From: Diabrotica undecimpunctata
Lineage: Eukaryota; Arthropoda; Insecta; Coleoptera; Chrysomelidae
Length of the DNA: 64,000 nucleotides
Assembly (NCBI RefSeq): GCF_040954645.1
Contig: NC_092806.1
Span: 160,266,328 to 160,330,327 of the forward strand
Direction: 5' to 3'
Numbering within the stretch: the first letter of the stretch is position 1; every line of letters starts with the position of its first letter. Shown in pieces: positions 35,828 to 47,549 of this stretch. The position numbers were made by a program, and so were the translations under genes. The notes beneath the pieces are model-generated. The model was not told the origin of the DNA. It worked only from the letters and a program-made list of their open reading frames with translations, and did no database searches.

Positions 35828-36022
35828 TTCCCGAATTTGTTCCTTTGAAATTTATTGAGGATTCATTATTATAGTCGCGATTTTAAAACATATTAAACTG
35901 CTATTTACTGGATTCCGAACTACAGTAAATAATAAGCGATTACCGAAAATATACAAACAATCCAAGAATCATTTGTAAAATTAAAAATATGTTCACAAAT
36001 TGGGAACGGGGTGTTTATATTT
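35828..36022. repeat. Possible small MITE
   Basis: CACGCCGTTCCCGAATTTG on the left and CAAATTGGGAACGGGGTG on the right are inverted near-copies about 175 bp apart. No target-site duplication was identified. Confidence 0.4.
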
Positions 36023-37135
36023 AACCCAAATGTTGAAAGGTTTTTCTTATAAATTCTTATAACTTAGCTCTGATAAAGGAAGCAAATATTCAAATGCAAA
36101 TGGTAGTAAATATCCAAGATATGGTATAATCAAAATATCAAAACAAGTAATTAAAACCACCAGTTAAGTGTTTTTTATATTTGAAAATCGTGCAACACTG
36201 TCAAACATGAATATTGATATGAAGTGATACGAATATGAACATTATTATAAATAGTAATCTTAACGGCTTTGATAGTTTTTGACAAGTTATTCTTAATAGT
36301 TCAGTAGTAATAATACATGTTAAGTTATTTTTAAGAAAAAACTATTTAGGAAATATTTGGGTTTAACCAAAAACCAGTAATTAAAATAACAGCACACTCC
36401 CACCTAGCAGCGCCAGTCCTATGTTAAGAGGTAAAACGACGATTGGCGCATCACCTAGTGCCAGGGTGCGTAACTATATATATACACATGACTAAATTCA
36501 AAAGGCACGAAAAATACCTAAGATTGTAAACTCATTTTAAAGTAAGGGTAAATCAAATCCTAAAATAACAAAAAAAATCCTTATCCTATACAATAATATC
36601 TATTCTTCGTATACTATTTGGATTTTCTTGTTGTGTTATATATTTTACAAGAAATAATAATAAAAGCCAAGTGTAGTATAATTTAGCCTTCTTAATGTGA
36701 CAAGAACTTGTCAGGATTTAAATAATTGTTTTGTCATTCTATAGTCAAGTTTTATGTGAATACAAGCCTGGTCTTGGTCTTCTTACCTGATCCTTATCGT
36801 GGTAAAACCAAACTCGAAACAGCCGTTCTCTTAATGCCCCTTTGTCCAACTTTGATTAGGTATATCTTCCTCTTTAAAATGACTAGCGCATACACGAAAA
36901 TTGTTATAGTTTCTGTTGCATCCTTTAAACAAGGAATCATTCTCTAATTTGGAGCTGTTACTGTTAGAACAGAATAAACAATTGTTTTTTATTCTGTGCC
37001 TTTAGCAGCATTCACTCATTTATCAAACGTATACATATAATTTCGTGGACTTGGAAAACGGTCTTGCTACAGTTTAATGCTCAAAGAAATTGCTTAAAGC
37101 AATATACTGTGAGCCACAACTGTGAGCAAAGAATA

Positions 37136-37153
37136 TAGACGCATGCGTCTATG
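37136..37153. repeat. 18-bp perfect palindrome upstream of cortactin
   Basis: ATAGACGCATGCGTCTAT is self-complementary. The surrounding GAATATAGACGCAT resembles the half-site of the 36-bp palindrome at 34641-34676. Confidence 0.7.
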
Positions 37154-37740
37154 CATATCCATGCAATCTGGAACACAAAATATTCTTTTTTGTTCAGTTC
37201 TTCATGTTTCCATTGTTATTCCATGTATTGTGTTCGATTTCATAATTAAAAATCGTCTAAAATTGTACCTTTTTGCAGTATTTATGGAAAAATAAAACAC
37301 TTTGACTTTAATGACATAAAGTGACAACGAATAACGCACAGGAACGAGACTAGCAGTGTCATCAAACGGAAGGGTGCACAAATAAAAACGTGTGTTTATC
37401 TGGCTATCCCTCTTACAGCTGTTAGTGCTGTGTGCTGTTAGTTACCAATCTAGGTGGGTTTAGTTTATCTGTGCTGTGGTTCAAATGTAAACGTCAAATA
37501 CTCACAGCAGGTCAGGTGTCAGTCTATGGATGTCAGTCATAGATAAGAGGGTTAGGATGTCAGTGTCATTGATGTGTCATATCTCCCGGGTGTTGGCCTT
37601 TCTTTATCTAGATAATGAAGTTACAACTAAAAATCAACAGTTCACGTAGTTTAAATAGTAGTAAATGTTAATTAATTTTATCTGATAAGTAATAGTTGTA
37701 GATAATTTTGTTCCTATAAATAAATTTTTCTCAAATTAAA

Positions 37741-40700
37741 ATGTGGAAAGCCGCTGCAGGTCATCAAATAAACATCAGTAACGACAATAATGAGGACGAT
37801 GAATGGGAAACTGATCCCGATTTTGTTAACGATGTGGACGAACAACAGCAAAGATGGGGCTCAACAACGGTGGAAGGCTCAGGCAGAACGGCTGGGGCCA
37901 TAGAGTAAGTAAATTTACAATAGTTTCATTTACAAAAATATTTAAATTTGTATTTTAAACACCCAGGAAGTTGCTAATCTCGTAATCATCAAATTTCGTG
38001 GCAAGTGATTCATAATTTGGTATATTTATCTATTTGTTGTGATTTATGCACTGTTTTGGGGGATATGTAAACTATTTTTATAATCGGAATGAGTCAAGGC
38101 TTGTTATTTTACTGATTATAAAAGATATATGTCATAATATTGTTTTTGAAAAAATATTAATAATAAATGACACAAGATAACCATTACCATCCATATTGTT
38201 TGTCATTTTTTTATTCATGTTTCATAGCAGGATGGATTATTTTGTAACTTTTGAAGAACGAGAGAATGTTTTAATTCTACTGTTGTTTCCTTGTTTTCTA
38301 ATTCTGTACAAACTTCTGCACTTACTTTTTGATTACTTTGTCTATTATCTACTTGAATGTATGAGGTTTTTCCCAAAAGTATCCAACCCTAACCTTCCTT
38401 CATAATTTCCTGTCAAAACCTTTCAGTTCATTCTGTGGACTTCAAACATAATCTACAACTCTTCACTAACTTGCTATATACCAGTATTTTCTCCCTTTAA
38501 TTAGATAGTGTAGTTTACAGAATATAACAGAGAGTTTGTGATTTGTTGGATCTATGGGATAAAGAAAGTTAACAGGACCAGTGTTACACTTTTACCCGCT
38601 GAACCAACAATTATTACCCCTGCACTCATTTTTTTTAGATTGAGCTAGAGGTGTGCTTATTAGTTCTTTTAGACGAACTAGTTCAAGCGAACTATTTCAC
38701 AAAAATGAACTAGTTCAGTGAACTAGTTCGCGAAAGAACTATTTGTAGGACCGAAATCGAAATCCAACCCTAACATAATTGGTTGCCAGATGTCTCGTCT
38801 TATCATCACACAAGCTCGGCGCCGGCCGCGCGTTTTGTTCGGTTTTCAGTCAGTCTTTCACTCTTTCACTACCGTACAAGTAGTTCGCGTTCGGAACCAT
38901 TTCTTTCGATCGTATGTTTAGGTTTAAATGTTTTAAATTTATTTCTCAAATGTTTTGCAAATAACATTTTTTTTATTTGCAAAAAATTATTAAGATTTGT
39001 TTTTTATTAACCGTTTTAAATATAAATATGGTTCACGTATGATTTATTTTTATATTTACGTATACTCATAGGTATCTATATTAGGTTATTTCTAAAAGAA
39101 CCTTACAAAAAAAATCAGTGAATTTTTTAGGAACATTAAATAACACATTTTCATTCTCACTTTTACATAAAATTATATTTTATGTAGATGCATCAATCAT
39201 TTTAACCACAACTTAAAATTGTTATTTCAAAATTACAATACGAGAAACAGTACAGCATGTCAACGTTCAAGCCAGTGCATGGGCATGGCATAAGATCCGA
39301 ACCATTATGATATTAAGATAAAACTGTTTATGTTATTGTCACGTTCATAAGAATTATGATCTGTTATCTGAGACTAATCGGCACTTCTTTTTTTAAACTA
39401 GTCAGTCGGTCAGACCATCCCATTCACAAAATAATAAATATATGATCTCATTCATTCATTATTTTCTTCTTTAAAAGTTGAGACACAATTTAAAATGCAA
39501 ATCGTTCGCAGTGAACTAGTTCTATGAAAATTAATGAACTAGTTCAATTAGTTCAGTTTAAAGAATCGTTCATTTGAACTATTTCGATGGTGAACTACAC
39601 ATCTCTAGATTGAGCCGACCAGGGATCTTCGATTATATTTTTAAGATGTCTAAATATTTTTGCCAGTACCAGGTATGGATCCTGATATTTGTATAGTGTA
39701 TATAGGGCATTTTGCTAAAATTTTAATGTACTGAAATCATGAAACAGCTGATCATGTTCTTATTTTGTGATACGAAACCTGCATTACACATTTTTTAATT
39801 ACATTTTGAACAGCTTTAGCCATTTTACAGGTTTGAACATTGTCCACATATAACAAAAGATTTATCTTTCTAGTATGGAAAAATTAAGAAAAGAAACTGA
39901 AGAAGCTGATGCGAAAAAGAAGAAGAAGGAATTGGAGGAGGGAGAGCACAATCCCTCCTACGGGTACGGAGGTAAATTTGGAATTGAAAAGGACAGGATG
40001 GACCAATCTGCTGTAGGCCACGAATATGTTGGCAAAGTAGAAAAACATGCTTCCCAAAAGGATTATTCTACTGGATTTGGTGGGAAGTTTGGAATACAAT
40101 CTGACAGAATAGATAAGGTTAGTTTTTTTTAATATTTCGATATTTGTGTATGAAATTTAATACTTTGGATGAAGTTTTATTGCAATTCAAATTGTTAGAG
40201 AAGCATTGGAATCAGAATATTATTGTAGAAGGAAACTATGTTGATATTAGTGTACATCCAATGGAATAATTGTAATTCATACATCTATATGAAAAATATA
40301 TCTCTTTCAGAGTGCAGTAACGTGGGATCATAAGGAGAAAATAGAAAAACACGCCTCACAGAAAGATTACGTTTCTGGATTTGGAGGGAAATTTGGTGTA
40401 CAAAGTGATAGACAGGACAAGTCAGCTGTTGGTTGGGACCATGTTGAAAAAGTAGAAAAACATGAATCACAAAAAGGTATGTAGGATTTGTATTAAAAGG
40501 TGTTTACTATGTGAAATAGGTTAATTCAAATTTAAAATAATATAAAGGGTGTTGTATTTAACAATCATAACTTTGATTTGTTCTGAGAATATGAATCTCT
40601 GTACGAGGTTGATCATTTTCCAATATTTTTGTTTTTATGTTTAAATTAGATCAGTTATGGTGAACTATATAATGCATTTGTTTTTTTTTTCTTCTTTCAC

Positions 40701-43700
40701 CTCTGTGGTTATCTTTACTCTTTCTATTCTCTATTGTCTATCACTTTCTTCTTATATTCTGTTGCTCTTTCTGTGTTATTTTTTATAAGCAGGTGTAACA
40801 TATTCTAGTATGCAAAATATTTCATTGTTTTTTGGTTTAATTATTGTTTTTATCTACCTGGCTTTTATTTTTTTTTAACTGAGAAAGTCATAATAAGAAA
40901 TTTAACAGTTTTTAGTAAAGCAGGGTCTTTATTTCTTGGACTATATACAAAAGGTAACGAATGTGCAACTTAGACACCATAAGGTGTGGGCTTTCCAGAC
41001 AGGTACAGAACACTCATCTCAATCCCCTATAAGTGTTATAGGCAGTAACAGGATAAAATTTAACTCAACAGCATTGGAAACCTTTCTTACTCTCAACTAA
41101 AGTGTAAAGAGATCCTGTAGTCTTTTTACACAGTTTTGTTAGAAACAATTGGCTATCCCAACAGACTCATTAAGCTAAGGGGTGTAAACCTGCTCAGTTA
41201 AGGTGTCTTAACTAATCTACATGGATAAGAGTATGGTTTTCACTTTCGAATTATATTTCAGATTACAAAACCGGTTTTGGAGGAAAATTTGGAGTACAGG
41301 CAGATAGACAAGACAAATCAGCTGTGGGATGGGATCACCACGAGAGTCCACAAAAGCATGAAAGTCAGTTGGACCACAAGAAAGGCTTTGGGGGCAAGTT
41401 TGGTGTGCAAACTGACCGTTTCGATAAGTCTGCCTCCAATTTCGACCCCCCTTCAAAAGTAGGAACCAATTACACTAAAGTCAAACCTGATATAGGTGGT
41501 GCTAAACCTTCAGATCTTAGAGCCAAGTTCGAGACTATGGTAAGTATTTAGAATTCTATCTGTATAACTTCTAAGATTTTTTAAATATTTTTTATTAGGC
41601 ACAACAAAGTAAACCCGAAGCGACAGGACCTTCTACTGCTCCCCGGAAAAACGTTCACGCCAAGGCCGCCTTATTCGCTAACGTCAAGAAAGAACCCCCT
41701 GTTCCTTCGTCTCCAGAAAAAGTCGTCTCTCCCAAACAACTTGATCATTCGAAAACGGCGTTTTTGACTCAAACCAGTCGTGAAGATAAAGAAAAAGAGA
41801 ATGGAAATACAAACACCGAGGCAGTCAAGAAGTTGGATCAATCTAAAACTGCGTTTTTAACACAGCAAAACCAAAATAGCGAGCCTGAGGAGAAGACTGT
41901 TGAGCCGAAACGCTTAGATCAGGCCAAAATGAATTTTGCTCAGAATGAAGAGACTGAAAATGAAAAACAACAAAGTATGGTGAGTATTAGTCGATACTTT
42001 TTACCTCAACTAGGATTAATATTACTCTTTTTTAATAAACAGTCCGTTGATAAAAACTTGAAGCATGTATTATTCAAATATCCTTACAATTGGCCGGACT
42101 TGGTTCCCTCTGAGTCAAATTCTACCAACAACAAATGCCAGAAAGACAATTGTATTGATTGGGAAGGTTTTGGCCAATTTTTTTGATATTTTAAGTGGAA
42201 GAATAAAGTGCACTCTATTTATTTGGTGAATTTTGTTTACAGATGCAAGAAGAATTGGAGTTATTAAGACAATTACAGCAACAAAAGCCGGATGACTCAG
42301 ACTCTGATGATATATATGAAAATTTTGATGTGTCAACAATAAAAAGGGGCAAACCCAGCGCCACTGCCGCTGCCGCTGAAGAAATGGTAAGATGTTACAT
42401 ATAAAATAAATTATTTCCTTTCAAGTCCAATTTTAGTTTCAATCTATTTCAAATAGAATAAATTTGGTACCCAGAAAACAATAATCTACATTAAATATCT
42501 TTGAAAAATAGTGAACAGATTAGGCAAACCTAAAATACTGTGAATAAGCAGGTATTTATTGTGTTTCATAAAGAACAAAATGCCAAAATAATTCAGGATA
42601 TACGAATTTTTAGTAAAAATAATAAGTTATATTATCATCATCAGTGGTGCTACAGCTCTAGTTGAGCCTTGACCTTCCCCAGTCTATTTCGCCAGTCGTT
42701 TCTGTTCATCGCCAACCGTTGCCAATTTGCCGCGCCGATTTTCCTTGCGTCGAAGGTTATATTATATCATTTCTTATTTTCCTAAATTTTCTACTATTTC
42801 GACAATCTGGCAACACTAAGCGAAAATATCAACGTCAAAATTGGATGATGGGCAAAATAACTCAAAAATTCGATATGAGTATCTTCATTCATTCTTTACT
42901 TGTACATAATGACAGACAAAACAACTCAAAAATGCGTTATATCTTCATTCATTCATTTCTTGATCATAATTTTATAATTACCTATATTCTGTGCTATCCT
43001 GACGATAAATTGATAAATAAACGTCAAAATTGAATCACTTATAACGGTTTTATGATGATATTACCAATGGTACTTTTTTAACTGTATTTATTTTTTAATG
43101 GACAAACTGAAAATATATTTTCAAAGAAAGTTTTATATGTTTAAATTATATCATCATCGCCATGTATTACCGTTCTATTGATTTGTTTCATTTTACTTTA
43201 CTCCTAAAAGATATCATAGATTCAGTTATCTACCAAATTGTATTTATACAACGAAATTTCCAGGTTCTGATACAAAAGTATTGTACCGTTTTTAAATAAA
43301 ACGAGCGGTTCTAATTTATGTAAATATATTTATTTATAAGTTTACAGTAAGATAGTATCTTAACAACTAATTTAGATAATATCAGCGCTACTTATATATA
43401 CAATTTAATATGTACTAGAATATTCTGGAATAGTCCACCTCTAGTCACTTTCATTAGTGCTTCGATTCCATCTCGGTCGATACATCCGGAAGGTTCTCGA
43501 AGGCAGATCATCGCCGTCTCGAGATGCAACCGTTATATGGGCTACGTCGCAATAAGCAAGTTCGATACAAGTGTTGTTTGATGTTTGTTATTAATAACAT
43601 ATGAAAAATGTAATTTCTGTACAATTTATTTTTATTTCAGACCCCTACAGAACCTGAAACTGCTGCAATACCACAAGAGACTGAAGAAGAGTATCAAGAG

Positions 43701-45326
43701 GAAATAGTGGATACTGGTGTTACTGCTGTGGCACTGTACGACTATCAAGCTGCTGCAGAAGACGAAATATCATTCGATCCTGACGATGTAATTACGCACA
43801 TTGACAAGGTATTTATATGTTTAAGACAAATATTTTGGAACTCTTTATAAATGAAAAGTTCAGATTGTCGAAGATTTTTCACAATAATTGTTGGAGAATT
43901 TGTAAACTTTTTAAAAGTGGAAAAAGAGGAAAAAGAATATCTTAGGATACAGTGAACTGGATTTTTGAATGCAATTTCTGTAGTGACTAAGTATCACTAT
44001 AGAGTTCTGTAGTGTTTTTCATCTCTATTCTCTCTATTTCAAATTTCCACTCATTATCCCTTTGACGAAAGTCGGTATGCTGAGATGATCACCTTTACAA
44101 ACATTTCTTTTAAAATCATAAATGTGTTGCTTGTGTGAGTCCATTTTAAGTAGGTAAAAAGAAGTAAAATAAGACTTACTCACAATCAATTTAATTTTAC
44201 TACCAAAACGACTGGTTTCGTTTTCTACACTTTGCAAAGCATCTTCAGGTCAAACGGTAGAAAGTAAATTAAATGCTGAAATTATAAAAAGCCCATATTA
44301 GGGTGCTGTCTTATAAAGATAAAGATAAAAATTACAGTAACTGATGAAATAGGAATAAGAAATTATGTGATTGTTTGTTATGTGAAAGTGATATTTTATA
44401 TTATTTAAATTATATAAGTTATATATATTTTTCAAAAAGATATATTTTAGAGATGTGTGTGAAATAGCTTTTTATAATTTCAGCATTTAATTTACTTTGT
44501 ACCGTTTGACCTGAAGATGGTTCTTCAGGTGGAGAATGGTTCTTCAGGTCAAACGGCAAACAAAATATTCTTGGCATATTCCCTTGGAACTGCATCATTC
44601 AAAGTCTTTTCATATGCCCCAAAGAACTACTTATTTGAGATGTGCCAACTACAGTATGACAGCATATGTTAGCAGAACACAGTGGAAATGTTTATCTTGC
44701 AATGTCGGACTTTGTCTCAAACCCGAAAAAGATTGTTTTGCAACGTTCCATGCAAAACAATAGGAAGAATAGGAAGAAAGAAGTGCTACCTGGTTTTTAT
44801 TTCTCATTCAATTTTTTGTTACGATATGTTGCTGCTGGTATCTTGATAATATCACATCCTACAGGATATTCTTCAGGATCAGCACTGTTTATTTTGACTG
44901 AATTTGTTTTAAGAATATACTAAAATAAATAAATTTCACAAAAATCCTGTTTTTTTTTTAAATTTAATAAAAATCGGGCTTCAAAGGGTTATAGACCAGA
45001 ATAATCCCTTTCACTGTAATTAAAACACAGTAAAAGGAGGAAGATCTATCCCAGTCGCTGAGTTACACTTTTCTTCTTAACGATTAGTTGAGTTACTAAT
45101 GCCAAACGATTCTAATTTCCCATCTCTATCTGTCTTCAATAAAAAAATATTTTTTTAGGAACCGATTATTTGTTATGGTTGAGCAGATATTTCGTGATAC
45201 TTATGTATTGTTTTTAATTTAATATTGCTATTTACTTTGTTTTAGATCGATGCGGGGTGGTGGAGAGGACTATGCAAAAACAGGTACGGGCTATTTCCGG
45301 CGAACTACGTACAGTGTGATGAATAG
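37741..45326 (+). CDS. Cortactin: Cortactin, eight exons
   Basis: Exons 37741-37904, 39874-40117, 40311-40476, 41262-41539, 41599-41979, 42243-42386, 43641-43808 and 45246-45326 join in frame to 541 aa; all introns are GT-AG. Cortactin binds and activates Arp2/3, binds F-actin and stabilises branch points at the cell cortex. The N-terminal acidic region has MWKAAAG and [15 protein letters not shown] (residues 18-32), the Arp2/3-binding motif with DEW where vertebrates have DDW. From about residue 82, four complete 37-residue cortactin repeats and a half repeat ([17 protein letters not shown]) follow. Exon 5 is the helical and proline/serine-rich linker. The C-terminal SH3 runs [25 protein letters not shown] and [10 protein letters not shown]. 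Drosophila has a similar repeat number. Confidence 0.96.
38646..39607. mobile_element. 962-bp nonautonomous hAT-type element in cortactin intron 1
   Basis: The element is flanked by a perfect 8-bp duplication, GATTGAGC, at 38638-38645 and 39608-39615. The ends TAGAGGTGTG and CACATCTCTA form hAT-like terminal inverted repeats. Subterminal regions on both sides are packed with GAACTAGTTC palindromes and variants, likely transposase-binding sites. No transposase ORF is present. Confidence 0.85.
42043..42186 (+). CDS. Cortactin: Alternative terminal exon of cortactin (SH3-less isoform)
   Basis: Within intron 5, a pyrimidine-rich tract and acceptor TAATAAACAG precede 47 open codons in phase 0, exactly the phase left by exon 5. 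They begin [20 protein letters not shown] and end [11 protein letters not shown] before TGA at 42184. AATAAA follows 15 bases after the stop. Splicing exon 5 to this exon would give a 458-aa protein with the Arp2/3 and actin-binding parts but no SH3. The peptide is not recognised elsewhere. Transcript data are needed; the phase, splice site and poly(A) signal together make chance unlikely. Confidence 0.55.
   Translation, partial: SVDKNLKHVLFKYPYNWPDLVPSESNSTNNKCQKDNCIDWEGFGQFF
42202..42207 (+). promoter_or_regulatory. Intronic poly(A) signal in cortactin intron 5
   Basis: AATAAA 15 bases after the stop of the alternative exon, followed within 30 bases by a T/G-rich stretch, a usual arrangement for cleavage and polyadenylation. 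Confidence 0.5.
42635..42765 (-). mobile_element. Short 3' tail of an RTE-like element in cortactin intron 6
   Basis: ATTATCATCATCAGTGGTGC begins a segment that on the minus strand would end in a (GAT)n-like tail. The remainder has the GC content and look of a retroelement 3' end, distinct from the AT-rich intron. No ORF remains. Confidence 0.35.
44240..44519. repeat. Inverted repeat in cortactin intron 7
   Basis: The arm CATCTTCAGGTCAAACGG with the following ~35 bases (44240-44292) returns inverted at 44467-44519 with very few changes, separated by about 175 bp. TTCTTCAGGTCAAACGG occurs again near 44541-44557. This is MITE-like, but its ends and duplication were not resolved. Confidence 0.6.
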
Positions 45327-45526
45327 GATTTGGTATTTTAAGTGGCCTACGTACTTATTTGCTTCCAGTTAAAAGATGCAGTAGGATATAGGATGTATAT
45401 TTTTCCAGGAATTATTCGGAATCGATCCGTTGTATACATTGTAATTATCTTCATTTTTAATCCTTATTTTAACCCGAAGATTTTTTATATGTTATAAAGA
45501 TATTAAGTTTAAGATTTTATAAAAAA

Positions 45527-45532
45527 AATAAA
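45527..45532 (+). promoter_or_regulatory. Poly(A) signal of full-length cortactin
   Basis: AATAAA about 200 bases after the stop codon, followed by the T/G-rich TTGTGTTCGC. Confidence 0.6.
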
Positions 45533-45555
45533 AGTATTAAAGGTTGTGTTCGCTT

Positions 45556-47020
45556 TTTATTTCGTAGATAAAACTCAAATAAATCGCATATTTTATCAAT
45601 GTACTTCATTTATTATAAGTAAACTGTCCAAAATGCTCTAAATAGTTACGAAAATGCTTTAATAGAATGCTTGAAACTATCGAGAAAGTGTCAAAAATGT
45701 TTGAAAAAAACGTAAAACTTGAAATAGGTTTGATATAAAAGATATAAAAATCGATAAAAAGTGTAGAAAAATATAACGTTAGAAGTGTCACAAAGCATGA
45801 ATGAATTATCACAAAAATGTTTAAAGTTTTAATATATGACAAAAAATGTTTCAAATCTGTAAAAGTGCTGAGAGAGCATCAAAAAACGTTTTCCGTCGAC
45901 CGTCCATTTATGATCAATTTTAACACCCTCAAAATCATTGATTAATGACCCCTATTAATGAAAGATTTTCTATTAATGAACGATTTCATTATAGGCAACA
46001 CAACATACATTGCTTGCATAAATTAATTAAACGCTCTGTGATTGGCAGTGACCTGTGGTGTAAGCAAGCAAACATATACCTATTTATATTCCCACTAAAA
46101 AATTAATTTAAAATGAAGTAGCCGCTGTTAGTACTATCTGTCATTAGTGTCATTGTATGTCATTATTTACTTTATTGTTTAAAATTCTGTGTATTTGAAA
46201 AATCAAAGGATGAATATTGACGAAGAGTTTAATTTAACTCCACCAGAATTTCTTCTTCTATCACAGAATTTACAGAGGTCCAAGAAGACTTAAATATAAA
46301 TTTGTCAAAATGCTATACAGCAGATAATCATTTATCAATATCTTCCTTTAATTTCAGTAATTGCACCATTTCGAATATTAATGTTTACTATAATAAAACT
46401 ACCACTAAGGAAACTTTGAATAAAGTCAATGAAAGCTGAAAAAATTGTTGTTTATCGTTAAGTAAATAAATATTTAAACTAAGATCTTTATTTCCGAAGA
46501 AAAGTAGGTACGGTCGACGGAAAAGTTTTGTAACGAACTCGTACACCATGTGTCTCAAAGTAGTATAAAATAACGTCAAAAGCGCCGAATGAGTATTAGA
46601 CTGTATCGAATGAGCAACAAATAATACCGAAAAAGCATTAAAAACGTTAGAGAGTGATGAATAAGCAGTAGATAAAATATTAAAAGTATTAATTCATGTC
46701 AAACTGGCGTTAAAAAACCTTAAAAGTGTTTGAAAGATGCTAATGAGCGTTCAAATGCATTTTAAACATTACGACAAGTCGAAAAAGCGTTAAAAATATT
46801 ATAAACGTCAAAAGACAAACAAAAACACAAAGATAAAAAGCTTTATTAAGCGTTGAAAAAAACTGAAGAATATTAAGAGCTTTAGAAAAATCATAAGAGC
46901 CCTAAAGAGCAAGAGCAGAAAAGCTTAAAACAAAGAAGATGGAGTGTGCATCTTATTTGGAAAAAAAGACAAACTGAAGGAGAATTGAAAATATACAGAG
47001 AAATATTGGACGATGACACG
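45556..47020. repeat. Short-period cryptic repeats, interrupted by an element
   Basis: From about 45610 to 45890 and 46530 to 46920 the sequence is a loose series of ~20-25-bp units such as AAAAGTGTCAAAAATG and AAAGCGTTAAAAATATT. The two parts flank the TIR-bounded element at 45893-46520. No gene was recognised. Confidence 0.4.
45893..46520. mobile_element. 628-bp DNA element with CCGTCGACCGT ends
   Basis: CCGTCGACCGT at the left is matched by ACGGTCGACGG at the right. The flanks AAAACGTTTT and AAAAGTTTT may be an imperfect duplication. Inside, an ATG near 46210 opens a short acidic peptide, MNIDEEFNLTPPEFLLLSQ, possibly a transposase or captured gene remnant. Confidence 0.5.
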
Positions 47021-47219
47021 TATCATCTTAAGGCTCTTATCCTCAGCTCCACAGGAAGGTCTCGATTAACAAACATTGTTTTCATTTTCATAAATGCTTT
47101 TCTTGTAATTTCATTGCGTGTCCTTATTTCTCTATCTTGATCATTTTAATTTACCCAGGTTCCCAGATATTTGTCGTTATTCACTCTTTCTACTTGTTTT
47201 CCTTCGATATCTAGCCTTC

Positions 47220-47549
47220 CTACTGTTGCTCAGAAATAATCATGCACTTGGTTTTCTTAACGTTCATTTGTAGTCCATATTTTATACTGACTTGATGTAA
47301 TCTATTTACTAAGCGTTGCAGTGCTTTTACACTGTCTGCAAAAACAGCGGTGTCGTCTGCGAATCTTATGTTATTCAAGATTTTTCCGTTTATTGATATA
47401 TCCTGTTGTTCCTCTGATATTGCTTCCTTAAAAATAGCTTCGCTGTACAGATTGAATGACAATGGGGACAGTACGCAACCTTGTCTAACACCTGTTTTGA
47501 TTTCTATAGTTTCTGTATCGATATTTACCTTTTTGTAACTTGTGGTCAC
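47220..47549 (-). pseudogene. C-terminal RT part of the split RTE-like element
   Basis: An open frame covers the VRQGCVLSP and FADD motifs. The catalytic aspartates are intact here, but the upstream half lies 1.6 kb away beyond the inserted element. Confidence 0.75.

Larger units (their letters stand above)
35348..37740. other. Intergenic region between divergent GINS1 and cortactin
   Basis: Holds the 5' regions and presumably promoters of both genes. No further coding sequence was recognised. It contains an inverted repeat at 35828-36022 and a palindrome at 37136-37153. No TATA box could be chosen with confidence. Confidence 0.5.

Noticed and set aside
38783..39010. 75-codon open frame in cortactin intron 1
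   Set aside because: Lies wholly inside the non-autonomous hAT element and has no transposase motif.
42662..43033. 123-codon plus-strand frame in cortactin intron 6
   Set aside because: No splice junction or phase would join it to cortactin, it overlaps a retroelement tail, and the peptide has no domain.
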